64,000 bases of DNA from Girardinichthys multiradiatus. Lineage: Eukaryota; Chordata; Actinopteri; Cyprinodontiformes; Goodeidae. Of this stretch, positions 26,201 to 35,865 are shown one piece after another. The stretch spans positions 25,891,119 to 25,955,118 of the forward strand of contig NC_061808.1 in assembly GCF_021462225.1 (NCBI RefSeq). Reading direction: 5' to 3'. The translations under genes were made by a program, and so were the position numbers. Each line of letters starts with the position of its first letter. The first letter of the stretch is position 1. Under the pieces are notes generated by a model. The model had not been told where the DNA came from. It saw nothing but the letters and a program-made list of their open reading frames with translations, and made no database searches.

Positions 26201-28538
26201 CTGATGTGAAGAGTAATGTGGTGAGCAAGGCTCCCTGGTTCACACTGCCATACCCTGGTGTGTAACTTTACCAAAAACACTGCTTGCTTGATTGATTAAA
26301 ATACCAATTCAGTGATCAGCTGTCTGACGTCTCATTCAGGCAAGTGGGGAATCCCAACTGTAAACTTGGCAGCTGTGGTTGGGATTCTGGCTGGAATAAT
26401 ATGCTCCATGGCAGAGTCTGTGGGAGACTACCATGCCTGTGCCAGGTTGTCAGGGGCTCCTCCTCCTCCAAAGCATGCCATTAGCAGGGGAATCGGTGTC
26501 GAAGGGATTGGCTCTTTACTGGCGGGGGCCTTTGGGACAGGCAATGGCACCACATCTTTTAGTGAGAATGTGGCAGCTCTTGGTATCACCAGGGTAAGTG
26601 TTCCAGATCGGTCGCTTTTTCTTGCCTGTGTTTAACGTTGCTTTACATTTTTCCTTCAATTTGACACAGTTCTCATCTTTCACAAAATAGTGTTGAAATA
26701 ATCCTTTTTTATGCACTTTGCTGACAGGTGGGTAGTCGGACTGTAATTCTCCTAAGTGGTTTTCTCATGATTTTGATGGGATTGGTGGGCAAAATTGGAG
26801 CCATCTTCACTACCATTCCCACTCCTGTAATTGGAGGGATGTTTCTGATCATGTTTGGTATCATATCTGCTGCTGGAATTTCCAATTTGCAGGTAAGTCT
26901 GTCATAAATATACAGGAATATTGTTTTTGTTGTTGACAAATGCACTTTTCCCAGTAGAGGCCCTTTAGGTAATCTTTCTTTTTGGACAGTTTACAGATAT
27001 GAATTCTTCTCGGAACATCTTTGTGTTTGGTTTCTCCATTTTTTCGGCACTTGTCATTCCGAACTGGATCATGAAGAACCCCGGGGTTCTAGAAACAGGT
27101 ACACGAAGAATGTTGTATGATTTATATGCTACTGCTTTAATCTTTCATAATAATGCTGTTAGCTGTTTCTGCCTTAAATGGGGAAACAGTGAACATGCTT
27201 TCAGAAAACCAAGCTGTTATTTCATCTCGTGTCCTTTGTGCTTGTGACTCAGGTGTCAAAGAGGTGGACCAAGTTTTGCATGTATTGTTCACGACCCATA
27301 TGTTTGTAGGAGGGTTCCTTGGCTTCTTTCTAGATAACACGATTCCTGGTAAGCTGAAGTGCACAATTATTACTGTGTTACAAACATTTTGCTTTGACTT
27401 TAGGCACAGATATATTCAATCACAATGAGTGAGCATGCCCTGCAGGAGAAGGTGGAAACAAGCATTCATTAAAACAGTTTACACTCATGTGTCTTACTCA
27501 TTGCAGTTGCTTAGAATGCCTAGCAGAGTTTTTTCACATTTTCTTTTTGTTAGAATTAATAAACCAACAGAAAGCAGTGCATATTACAGAAATGAAAGGA
27601 GACAAATACATTATATTTTTTTACCAATAAAATTCAGAAAATTGTGGTCTACATAAGTATTCAGTTCCCCTTAGCTAATATTTTGCAGAACCACCATGTG
27701 CTGCAATTACAGTCTTTTGAGGAATGTCTCTACTGTACTTTGTCTTGGTCATTCTAATACTTAAATATGCTTTGATCTAACTAATTCGATTATAGCTCTG
27801 GCTGTATGTTTACAGTCGTTGTCTCTCTGGTGAACCTCTGCCCCTCATCCATCTTTCCATCAATTCTGATAATCTTTCCTGCTGCTGCTGAAGAAAAGCA
27901 TACCCAAAGCATTATGCTGCTAACACCATGCTTTACTTTGGGGATAGAGTGTTCAGGGTGATGAGCAGTGTCAGCTGTTTTGCTGAAGTCATTTTACAAA
28001 TAGGTGCTCTCTGTTTACTAATTCAGCACCTTCTGAAGGCAGCTGGTTGTGGTGGATTTCATTTAGGGATGCTAGAGTAATGGGAGCTTCATATTCATGT
28101 ATCACATAAATCCAAATAAAACACATTGAAGTTTGTAGTTCAGAGGTATGAATATTTATGCTATATACTATATAAGAATGCTTGACCAGAATTGGGCTTT
28201 TGTGCTTTTCTCCCAAAACAAATAATAAACTTGTAAGTGGTAACTGTAGTGCAACTGGAACAATCAACATAATAATTGTAAATCGCTTTGCATAAATGTA
28301 CATTTGACCTCATTCAGGGACCAAGCGTGAACGTGGCCTCCTCACCTGGAACATGGGACATCCTGAAGGCTCCAGTAAGGCCTTGGCATCAGATAAGGTC
28401 TATAGTCTCCCGTTTGGAATAACTTCTTGCCTTCAATCAAAGTCCTGGGTCCGTTACATCCCCTTCTGCCCACAGAGCGATCACAAGTCAGAGGATGACA
28501 TACAGAGTCGAGGGACTGAGCAAATGACAAGAGTTTAA
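20267..28538 (+). CDS. SLC23-family transporter, probably nucleobase-type (SLC23A4/SNBT-like)
   Basis: Plasma-membrane nucleobase/ascorbate transporter. Exons: 20267-20314, 20721-20867 (or from 20715), 23146-23303, 23648-23807, 25508-25689, 25886-26006, 26101-26257, 26340-26593, 26728-26892, 26990-27098, 27253-27348, 28318-28538; phases agree, giving about 605 residues, the family's normal length. Diagnostic stretches: [60 protein letters not shown] and [20 protein letters not shown]. The NAT signature reads [11 protein letters not shown]. Vitamin C carriers (SLC23A1/2) have Pro-Asn here; nucleobase carriers have Gln/Glu-Asn, so I favour a sodium-dependent nucleobase transporter like rat SNBT1. 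Substrate is inference. A 5' UTR acceptor precedes the ATG (ttttgcag at about 20204-20211). Introns 4 and 11 hold Tc1 remnants. No break was seen. Confidence 0.92.
23866..25385 (-). mobile_element. Decayed Tc1-type transposon interrupted by another repeat (SLC23 intron 4)
   Basis: The left end is acagtgccttacaaaagtat. Family text follows antisense: ttttattgggattttatctc, attcagcctcccagagccaa, gattggatggagagtatctg. The right end contains tgttggtctgtcacataaaa (about 25297). Transposase frames are destroyed. The insert at 24555-24915 splits it. Confidence 0.8.
24555..24915. mobile_element. Unclassified repeat inserted in the Tc1 remnant
   Basis: Between two parts of the Tc1 remnant lies non-Tc1 text from about tgtcatactgtggggttgtg to gctggatacgacacatag. 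It has many repeats of ccaggacacag/accaggacat type. I cannot assign a class; edges are approximate. Confidence 0.4.
27640..28165 (-). mobile_element. Decayed Tc1-type transposon fragment (SLC23 intron 11)
   Basis: Antisense family text: ctgcaattacagtcttttga, atatgctttgatctaactaa, gctgctaacaccatgcttta. The right side has atcacataaatccaaataaa. No open transposase remains. Confidence 0.75.
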
Positions 28539-28705
28539 ACCTAAAAATAAAAATTTCATTAGATCACAAAGATGCTATTTTTCTTAAAGTCATGGATTCT
28601 GTCAGGGTTTTTTTTTCATTGTTGGTTGATTGTTAAATATACGGTAAATATAGTTAATTGTAGCATATTCAATTAATTGTAAGTTGCTGATAATGTGAAA
28701 TTGTG

Positions 28706-28711
28706 AATAAA
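28706..28711 (+). terminator. Poly(A) signal of the SLC23 gene
   Basis: AATAAA about 170 bases after the stop codon, in AT-rich sequence. It is the first canonical signal more than 50 bases past the stop, so it is the likely 3' end of the transcript. Confidence 0.6.
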
Positions 28712-29384
28712 AAGAATTCTGTTTCCCCCTGTTCCCACTTTATTTGACTTAAAATATACAAAAATACAACTGTGTTTATTTTGACAAAATGACAGCTCAA
28801 TAATGTTTCTGGTCCACGTGGATCAAACATTGGACAGTTTCTTCATACGCATACAAAATAGTAAATGGTGTCTCTCACATTCTGTCAACACCAAAAAGAG
28901 AACTTCTGAATGATTAAACTGGTAAAAACTTGTACCATCTTTCATTATCCTTCTTTAAGGTCACAGATCAGAAGCTGAAAACCAGAATGTTGTGCTCCTC
29001 AATTTCCTCTTTTAAAGGAAATTAAATTCAGCCTGAGGATATAGTTATTATCATACATCCACATCTCCACATACAGACAGCTGCTAAAAAAAAACCACAG
29101 CAGCACTCGAGCTGTCATTGTGTTTCCTTTACAAACACAGATAACACATCCATCTCTCCTGTTTACCTTACATGCTGTCAGCTCTTTGTCTCCATGTTCA
29201 TTTCCTCTGTCTAACCATCTCTGACAGGCAGATGGGAGATGGTGTAATGTTTTGAAAGTGGACCCAGCACACCTCCCTAAGGGCCATTTTGACTATTGGT
29301 CAGTGGTTCACTGCCCACTCCAATGCTATTTCTGCATGGTGCAGTAACACCAGGCACTACAGATTTGTCTGCATACTGCTGTAC
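28712..29384. other. Intergenic stretch, nothing recognised
   Basis: Spacer after the SLC23 gene. No exon, RNA gene or repeat signature is seen. Confidence 0.5.
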
Positions 29385-29995
29385 CTTGAAAATCGTTGAT
29401 ATCCCCTAACCATGTTCATATTTTGTCATATTGCCAGCACAAGCTTCACTTTATTCTATTGGGATCTTATACAATGGATTTTTATATAATGGAACTTTAC
29501 AGTACAGCTACAACCCAAACATACAGCCAGATCTACAAGGGCGTAGTTTGGATCAAAGCATGTTCCAATGGAAGAATGGCCCAGTCAAACTCCAAACCTA
29601 AAGCCATTTGCATCTTTGAGGCAAGACTTCAAAGACGCTTTCTATCCAATCCCATTGAGCTTGAAATAGTTTGCAAAGAAGAAATTGTTAGTATCTAGAT
29701 GTCCAAGAAGGAGCATACCCAATCAGTCTTGCAGATGTAATTGCAGCAGTAGGTGATTCTAGTATTCAGAGGTTTGATTTAGAGATTCTGAATTCAAAAA
29801 ACACACAAAGCATTTAAGTTTTTTGTTTTTAATTGAAAACCATGTATCTGTTTCCTTCCATTTCACACTTGTGCTCTATTTTATTTTGATTTATCATTAA
29901 ATCTTAATAACAGACATTATATATTGTGGTTGTAATTTGACAAAATTTGAAGAAAGTTCAAGGTGTAAGAATAATTTTGCAAGGGACTGCACATT
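29385..29995 (+). mobile_element. Tc1-derived short element (MITE-like)
   Basis: Starts gttgatatcccctaaccatg, contains tattttgtcatattgccagc and ggcccagtcaaactccaaac, and ends aattttgcaagggactgca. It has end-like text on both sides but only about 0.6 kb, with most of the transposase lost. Confidence 0.65.
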
Positions 29996-30467
29996 TTAGT
30001 GAGAGCATATAAAATGGGGTCTGCTGATATTCTTCAAAAAGTTTTCTCAGTAGGGTTTTATGTAATAATCAGGCAGCTATTTGCATTTTTATTGAAAGTA
30101 ATGATGAAAGAGAGTCATGCCAATCTAGGGTAGCTTTAATTTATTATTTCACAAATGTTCTTTCTGCATGGAACTTCTGCCTTAAAGGAACAAGTTTTTT
30201 TGCCTTTTAGTATACTTGTAGGATCTCTGCTGCTCCCCTTCTGGTTGGTTCTGGCAGCTCATTGTCTGCAGCTGCAACGCATTCTCCTAATGAGCTCATG
30301 GGCTTCTTAAGGTAGCTGCTGATACAGACCTTTGCTGGGGAACCGGTCGGCGGAGCGCGAAACTTTGATCTGAAAACGCTGGTCTACTTAGAACCCCACA
30401 GTGGTAGAAATTATTTACTTTTGGAAGTGGTGGTAAAAGGCATAAACTGATATGTGAATGGTTCAGA

Positions 30468-31646
30468 ATGGATACACAGGAGGACAATATGGACTTTGAT
30501 GAATGGACGCCAGTAAGTAGAGGGAGAGGACGCGGAAGAGGTAAAGCAGAAGAAGGGAAATTGTTAGACAGCCAAAGGAGTAAAAGAGAGCTGGAAGAAA
30601 ACAGTTCTGAAGAAGAGAGAGTAGTTAGGAGGAAAATTGGAAGGGAAGAATGTAAAATAATATTAAAGATAAAAAATGAAGAAGAAAAAGAGAACCTGAG
30701 TCCTATTTCACTATCTAGAGAAATAAAAAAAAAGATAGGAGATGTTGAAATGGTGAAGGTCTTGAGAGATGGAAATATACTGGTGGTGTGTAAAACCGAA
30801 GAACAAAGAAGAAAGGCTTTACAAGTTGAAAACATTTGCAAGAAAACGGTGACGGAGAGGAAGATTATAGGAGAAGATAAAATCATTCGGGGGGTAATTT
30901 ATGGCATTCCTCTGGAGGAAGATATAGACAAGTTAAAAAAAAGCATTGTTGGTGCAAAGGTAAAAAATCTCAAAAGACTGACAAAAAATGTAAATGGTGA
31001 AAGAGTAGGAAGCCTGTCAATTTTAATAGACTTTGAAGAAAAGGTGTGGCCACAAAATGTTAAAATAGGATATCTGAGTTTTTCTGTGAGGCCTTTCATT
31101 CCTCCACCACTAAGATGTTTTAAATGTCAGAGATATGGTCATGTAGCAGCTGTCTGCAAAGGAAAACAAAGATGTCCAAAGTGTGGAGAAGATCACAGAA
31201 TTGAAGATTGTGGGGAAGAAGTACAGGAAAAATGTTGCAATTGTGGAGGGCAACATAGAGTCACATTCGGGGGATGTGAGGTAAGGAAGAAAGCAAAAGA
31301 AATCCAACAAATTAAAATGACTAAAAACATAAGCTATGCCGAAGCAGTCAAAAATGTACAGAAAGAAAGATCAAGGGATGAAGGTCAAATTAGGATTCAA
31401 GATTATCAACAAAGAAAAGTAGAATCAGAGGAAAATGTTACAATGTCTGTGGAAAAACTGATATTATTCATAGCATATGTCATTAACTGCACTGAACAGG
31501 CTAAACACAAAACAGAAAATATTAAAATAATAGTCAGAGGAGCAGAAAACTTCTTAGGGTTTAAAGAAGGATCTTGGGAAAACATTAATAAAAAGTTGGA
31601 AACAGATGGAAGGCAAGGAGGAACCCCAGCTGATAGAAATATATGA
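30468..31646 (+). CDS. LINE ORF1: gag-like nucleic-acid-binding protein with CCHC knuckles
   Basis: Intact 392-residue frame. The N-terminal third is highly charged. About residues 217-270 carry three Cys/His knuckles: CFKCQRYGHVAAVC (CX2CX4HX4C), CPKCGEDHRIEDC (CX2CX3HX4C) and a third, CNCGGQHRVTFGGC-like. Such ORF1 proteins bind the element's RNA and form the RNP used for target-primed reverse transcription. The stop overlaps the ORF2 start (ATGA). ATG at 30468 is the first in a good frame after the 5' UTR. Intactness alone does not show it is expressed. Confidence 0.88.
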   Translation: MDTQEDNMDFDEWTPVSRGRGRGRGKAEEGKLLDSQRSKRELEENSSEEERVVRRKIGREECKIILKIKNEEEKENLSPISLSREIKKKIGDVEMVKVLRDGNILVVCKTEEQRRKALQVENICKKTVTERKIIGEDKIIRGVIYGIPLEEDIDKLKKSIVGAKVKNLKRLTKNVNGERVGSLSILIDFEEKVWPQNVKIGYLSFSVRPFIPPPLRCFKCQRYGHVAAVCKGKQRCPKCGEDHRIEDCGEEVQEKCCNCGGQHRVTFGGCEVRKKAKEIQQIKMTKNISYAEAVKNVQKERSRDEGQIRIQDYQQRKVESEENVTMSVEKLILFIAYVINCTEQAKHKTENIKIIVRGAENFLGFKEGSWENINKKLETDGRQGGTPADRNI

Positions 31647-34600
31647 TAATATTACAGTGGAATGAAAGAAGATTAATCGCTAATGGACAGGAATTTAAAG
31701 GGTATATAGATGGAATTGAAGAAAAACCAGGAATTATATGTATACAGGAGACGTGGTTAAAGCCAAACCTAGATTTTGTGTTTAAAGGGTATAATAGTAT
31801 CAGAAGGGATAGACTAGAAGGAAGTGGAGGAGGATGTGGAATATTTATAAAAGAAGGGATACAATATCAGATATTAGGAAAAGGCAAAGAGTTAGAATAT
31901 ATAGTAGTTGAAATTTACAATAAAAAAGAAAAATGTAAAATAATAAATTTTTATAATCCATGTAAAATATTATCATTTGAGTTGATGGATGAATTAATGG
32001 GATACTTAGAAGGAAAAGTAATCTGGTGTGGAGATTTTAATGCTAACAGCACATTATGGGGAAAATGTAATGATAAAAATTTATTAAAAAGTTATTGAAG
32101 AAATAATGGAAAAAATAAATTTGGAATGTACAAATGATGGAAAAGGAACAAGAATTAATGTAAAAACAGGTACAGAGTCTGTGATTGATTATAACAATAG
32201 TATCAAATTGTTTAGCTAATAACTATGAGTGGGACATTGACAAAGATACAACAGTAGGCAGTGATCATTACCCCATTAAAATCATAACAGGAATATTAAT
32301 AAATAACAGGAATACAGGATTATATAAAAGATGGAACTTTAATAAGGCTGATTGGGAAGATTTTTTATATTTAAGTCAAAAGAAATTGGAAGAAATAGAT
32401 GAGTCAATTGATATAAATAGTTTAAATATAAATATCTGTAAAAATATTTTACAGGCTGCAGAAGAATCAATAAAAAAAGGAGGAAGAAAGAACGATAAAA
32501 CAATTGTGCCATGGTGGACAAAAGATTGTAGTGAAGTAATAAAATTAAGAAATAAAGCATTTAAAATGTTAAAAAGTAACCCAATTTATCAGAATCTAAT
32601 TGAGTACAAAAGAAAGCAGGCAAAGGTAAGAAAGATCATTAAACATGCAAAAAGAGAATATTGGAGAAACTTTTGTAATACCGTAGGGAGAGAAACAAAA
32701 ATTGATCAAATTTGGAAAACGATTAAAAGAATGAAGGGTATTAGAAAAGAATATGGATATCCTATATTAAAAATAGATAATATAACTATAACGGAAGATA
32801 AAGAAAAAGCAGAAATATTAGCTAAAACATTTAGTAAAATTCATAGTTCAAATAATATTAGTGAAGAGGGAAAGAAAGGTAGGGAAATCACAAAGAAGAA
32901 ATATAAAGAATTAATGCAAAATAATGTAGATACAAATAAATTAATAAATGAACCATTTACACAAGGAGAATTGAACTTTGTAACCAGGAAAACAAAAAAT
33001 ACATCACCTGGAAAAGATCAAATGTACTATACGATGATAGAACATCTTAATGACAAAGCAAAAGACAAAATATTAGAATTATACAATAAAGTCTGGGAGG
33101 AGGGAGAGCTGCCACAGAGCTGGAAGGAAGCAATAATTATTCCAATAGCTAAACCAGGAAAAGATAACACAACACCAGAAAATTATAGACCAATCGCATT
33201 AACATCAAATATTTGTAAAATAATGGAAAAAATGATTTATAATAGATTAACATATTATTTAAATATTAATGGATATATATCTAGAAATCAAAATGGGTTT
33301 AGAAAAGGGAGAAGCACAAATGACTCTGCATTATGTTTAGAATATGAAATTAGGAGAGCACAAATAAACAAAGAAAATGTAGTAGCTGTATTTTTTGATA
33401 TAGAAAAAGCATATGACATGATGTGGGTTGAAGGATTATTAATTAAATTACATAAAATGGGTATTACTGGAAAAATGTTTAACTGGATTAAAGATTTTTT
33501 ATCAAATAGAACAATACAAGTAAGAATTGGTCAAGAATTGTCAGATAAATATATAATAGATAATGGTACTCCTCAAGGAAGTATTATAAGTCCGTTATTG
33601 TTTTCTATAATGATAAATGATGTATTTAAAAATATTGGTAAGGAAGTCGGTTGCTCACTATTTGCAGATGATGGAGCTATATGGAAAAGGGGTCGTAATA
33701 TCAAACTTATTGAAAATAAAATACAGGATGAGATTATTAGAATAGAACAATGAGCAAATCAATGGGGATTTAAATTCTCAGTGGAAAAAACAAAAGTAAT
33801 TGTGTTTACACAGAAAAGGAAAAGAGAAAATATAAAACTAAAATTATACAATCAAGTTTTAGAACAAGTAAAAAATATAAACTTTTTAGGCATATGGTTT
33901 GATGAAAAAATTATATGGAAAGTACATATAGAAAAAATCATAGATAAATGCAAATAAATATTAAACATTATGAGATGTATGGCTGGTATTGATTGGGGAG
34001 CAGATCGAACATCATTAAAAAGAATTTATACATGATTAATTAGATCAAATATTGATTATGGAAGTATAATTTATGGATCAGCAGCAAACACTCATCTTAT
34101 AAAATTAGACAATATACAACATCAAGCTTTAAGAATTTGTACAGGAGCAATCAGAACCAGTCCAATAGCAGCACTTCAGGTAGAGATGGGAGAGATGCCA
34201 TTAGATTTAAGAAGGAAACAGTTAGCATTAAATTACTGGATAAATTTACAAGGCAATAATCCGGATCATCCCACACGTGATATTTTAAAACCATGCTGGG
34301 AAAAAGAAAAAAAACAAGTTAAGAGTTTTGGTTGGATTATCAATAACATAGCAGAAGAATTTCAAATATATGAAAAAGAAATAAGTTTAATGTTGCCTTT
34401 GCCAGTAGTGCCACCGTGGCTGTTACCAGAAGCAGTGGTGGATATGGTGTTGATGAAAAAGAAAAAGGATACGAAATGTAGTTTAGATTCAAGTATAATA
34501 CAAGAATATATAAACAATTACTATCATTATGTTCAGATTTACACAGATGCATCAAAAACAGATGAAAAAATAGGAGTAGCATTTGTAATACCAGAATTTA

Positions 34601-35391
34601 AAATAAAAGTAGGAAAAAGAATTACAGATGGATTATCAGTATATTCAGGAGAATTATTAGCCATATTGTTAGCAGTGCAGTGGGTGGAGGATATAAAACC
34701 ATTAAAAACAATCGTTTGTTCAGATTCAAGTTCAGCATTATTAAGTTTAAAACATAATCATTCAGAGGGTAGACCAGACATTTTGTTGGAAATAAAACTT
34801 ACTTTATTTAGAATACAAAGAATGGGATTAATATTAGTGTTTTTATGGGTACCAGCACATGTAGGAGTTGGAGGGAATGAGAAGGCGGACAGGATGGCAA
34901 AGAAGGCAACACAAAACAACATTTGCTTTATAATAAATATTAGTAGGTCAGAGGCAAGAAATATAATTAAACAGAGAATCAGGAAAGAGTGGCAAAAAAG
35001 GTGGGATGAAGAAAAGAAAGGAAGATGGTTTTACAGAATCAACAAGATAGTAGGAGAAGTAAGAACAGGAAGAAGGAGCAGAAAAGAGGAAAGATTAATT
35101 ACAAGATTAAGACTAGGACATACAGGACTTAATTCTACATTGTTCAAGATAAAGAAACATAATACAGGAAAATGTGATCATTGTGGAGAGGAGGAAACAA
35201 TAGAACATGTAATATTGAAGTGTCAGAAATATGAACAAGAAAGAACAATTTTATGGAGAGAATTTGTAGGTATTAAAGAAATTTTTATATTGAGAGATAC
35301 TTTGCAAAGAAGTTTAGGTAGCAAACATATTCAAATTATAATTAGATTTTTCAAAAGCACTAAATTAATAAATAGAATTTTATTGTTGTAA
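31643..35391 (+). pseudogene. LINE ORF2: endonuclease, reverse transcriptase, RNase H (broken)
   Basis: Endonuclease motifs: IICIQETWLKP, IWCGDFNANSTLWG and GSDHYPIKI. Reverse-transcriptase motifs: NYRPIALTSNICKIMEKMIY, FFDIEKAYDMMW, GTPQGSIISPLLF and the catalytic FADD (about 33660). RNase H motifs: QIYTDASK, YSGELLAI, CSDSSSALL and GNEKADRMAKKA. Near the C-terminus is CDHCGEEETIEHVILKC. Breaks: a frame change near 32090, another near 32190, and in-frame stops at 33751-33753 (TGA), about 33956 (TAA) and about 34034 (TGA). The last 401 residues (34186-35391) are open. No intact protein can be made from this copy. Confidence 0.9.
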
Positions 35392-35865
35392 TAGTAAATA
35401 AGATTTAAAACCATGAAGAACCACACTCCATACCAGTCGGTGGCGGTAATGCACATCTTCAAGTTATTTGCCAACTGCCAAAAAATAACACAGAAGAAGA
35501 AGAAGAAGAAGAAGACCTTTGCTGGAACATCACCTCAGTTATGTGGACTCCTGCCTGTCTGCCTATCCGTCTGCCTGCCTGTCTGCCTGCCTGCCTACCA
35601 ACATCTGGTAATATTCCTTCTTAAGGACTGCACTGTAAATATTCTCATCACCAGTACTCTCTCTCTCTCTCTCTCCTTGGATTCCTGGGTTTACCTCCTC
35701 CTCCTCTGGCTTCTGGACAACTCCAACTCAAGATTCCTTAAACAAAGTCTACAGTAGAAATAAACCTCATTTACCGTCTTATCCTGTGTGCTGAGTCTGT
35801 TTCATCCTCTGGTTTTGTTCTAATTCGACTATCTAAGCAATTCATGATAATACTATTATCTGTCT

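Larger units (their letters stand above)
30339..35512 (+). mobile_element. Full-length I/Nimb-like LINE with RNase H domain
   Basis: A 5.17 kb non-LTR retrotransposon. It is flanked by the exact 13 bp duplication AGACCTTTGCTGG (30326-30338 and 35513-35525). Order: about 130 bp 5' UTR, ORF1 (CCHC gag-like), ORF2 (APE endonuclease, reverse transcriptase, RNase H, C-terminal Cys/His motif), a short 3' UTR with cagtcggtggcggtaatgca, and a GAA/AGA simple-repeat tail. The RNase H after the RT places it in the I/Nimb group rather than L1, L2 or RTE. The sense strand is strongly A-rich, unlike the flanking DNA. ORF2 is broken, so this copy is not autonomous. Confidence 0.9.
30195..35865 (+). mobile_element. 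LTR-like host repeat split by a LINE (30195-30338 and 35526-35865)
   Basis: Removing the LINE and one copy of its 13 bp target duplication joins the left arm (ctgctccccttctggttggt ... gggcttcttaaggtagctgc) to the right arm (aacatcacctcagttatgtg ... AATAAA near 35758 and about 100 bases of tail). The arrangement of promoter-like text, C/T-rich middle and poly(A) signal resembles the repeat at 15640-16485. Class is uncertain. The right arm contains CTGC/CTGT and CT simple repeats. Confidence 0.4.

Noticed and set aside
35413..35757. 114-residue plus-strand open frame after the LINE
   Set aside because: It is made of the LINE tail, AAG, CTGC and CT simple repeats and an LTR-like arm; no protein character.
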